The translations under genes were made by a program, and so were the position numbers. A DNA stretch of 37,336 bases from Terriglobales bacterium (GTDB lineage: Bacteria; Acidobacteriota; Terriglobia; Terriglobales; Acidobacteriaceae). The stretch spans positions 1 to 37,336 of the forward strand of contig DASPRM010000154.1 of the NCBI GenBank assembly GCA_035624455.1, given 5' to 3'. Position 1 is the stretch's first letter, and every line of letters begins with the position of its first letter. Under the pieces are notes generated by a model that was not told the DNA's origin, did no database searches, and saw only the letters and a list, made by a program, of their open reading frames with translations. Of the stretch, positions 37,208-37,336 are shown piece after piece.

Positions 37208-37275
37208 AAAGGCGCCCACCTTTGCGATAGGTTGTGATTGTTCGCATCACCAACCTAGCAAAAAGGAGCGCCTTT
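37208..37275 (+). promoter_or_regulatory. Long hairpin sequestering the IS110 transposase ribosome-binding site
   Basis: AAAGGCGC (37208-37215) pairs with GCGCCTTT (37268-37275). Inside it CCTTTGC pairs loosely with GCAAAAAGG, and TAGGTTG-TGAT pairs with ATCA-C-CAACCTA around a TGTTCGC loop. The ribosome-binding sequence AAGGAG lies in the 3' arm, ten bases before the ATG. This is suited to blocking translation when the element is read from an outside promoter. It could also belong to the non-coding (bridge) RNA that IS110 elements make from this side. Confidence 0.6.
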
Positions 37276-37276
37276 A

Positions 37277-37336
37277 ATGAGTCAAGAGAAGTATATCGGC
37301 TTAGACGTTCATCAGGCCACCATCTCCGCTGCCGTG
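37277..37336 (+). CDS. IS110-family transposase, N-terminal part (runs off the window)
   Basis: Only 20 codons are visible: MSQEKYIGLDVHQATISAAV. The Y-I-G-L-D-V-H start is the hallmark of the DEDD/RuvC-like domain of IS110 transposases, with the first catalytic Asp in LDVH. The rest lies outside the window, so completeness and subgroup (IS110 or IS1111) cannot be judged. The upstream end of the element lies somewhere in 37132-37207 and was not located. Confidence 0.85.
   Translation, partial: MSQEKYIGLDVHQATISAAV

Overview
The window is about 37 kb of GC-rich bacterial DNA with dense, mostly plus-strand genes. Gene style suggests a soil-type member of the Acidobacteriota: FtsX/MacB-type permeases, a PEP-CTERM protein, a caa3 oxidase beside a bc-type complex, a multi-PAS sigma-54 activator and small STAS-like proteins. 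This assignment is inference from gene content, because no rRNA or tRNA is visible.

The core (858-28339) reads as one locally controlled system. A large PAS/GAF/AAA+/Fis sigma-54 activator (858-4415) is followed by three transcription units. Each unit starts with the same promoter cassette: two tandem 16-bp inverted repeats (TGCTC-N6-GAGCA type) 18 bp apart, a conserved TCAG-N6-CTGA element, and a -24/-12 promoter (TGG-N8-TTGC). The distance from second repeat to promoter is identical in all three. Unit 1 (4569-5722) encodes a STAS-like protein and a NarX-type histidine kinase. Unit 2 (5989-18774) encodes a 45-codon leader ORF, transaldolase, glucose-6-phosphate isomerase, class II aldolase, 6-phosphogluconolactonase, a GH63-like glucosidase, transketolase, an NDH-2 fused to cNMP-binding and CBS domains, and a glucose-dehydrogenase-like SDR. 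Unit 3 (19121-28339) encodes a second STAS-like protein and a respiratory chain: caa3 oxidase subunits, a membrane protein, a diheme lipoprotein cytochrome c, a Rieske protein, a cytochrome b-c fusion, CtaG and heme O synthase. The simplest reading is that one sensor-activator switches on sugar oxidation, NADH oxidation and the terminal electron-transport chain together.

The flanks are mobile or eroded. At the left edge (1-676) lies an IS3-family remnant with an intact orfA, a slippery A6G and a truncated orfB. On the right (28679-37336) are two FtsX-type permeases without an ATPase, a divergent ICMT-like membrane enzyme/TetR pair around a perfect palindrome, and a REP-like palindrome beside a truncated RAYT transposase. 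They are followed by a small membrane protein, a PEP-CTERM protein lacking its N-terminus, two opposed gene fragments (one a diheme cytochrome c), a zinc alcohol dehydrogenase, and the 5' end of an IS110-family transposase whose ribosome-binding site lies in a long hairpin.

I saw no CRISPR array, tRNA, rRNA or phage module.
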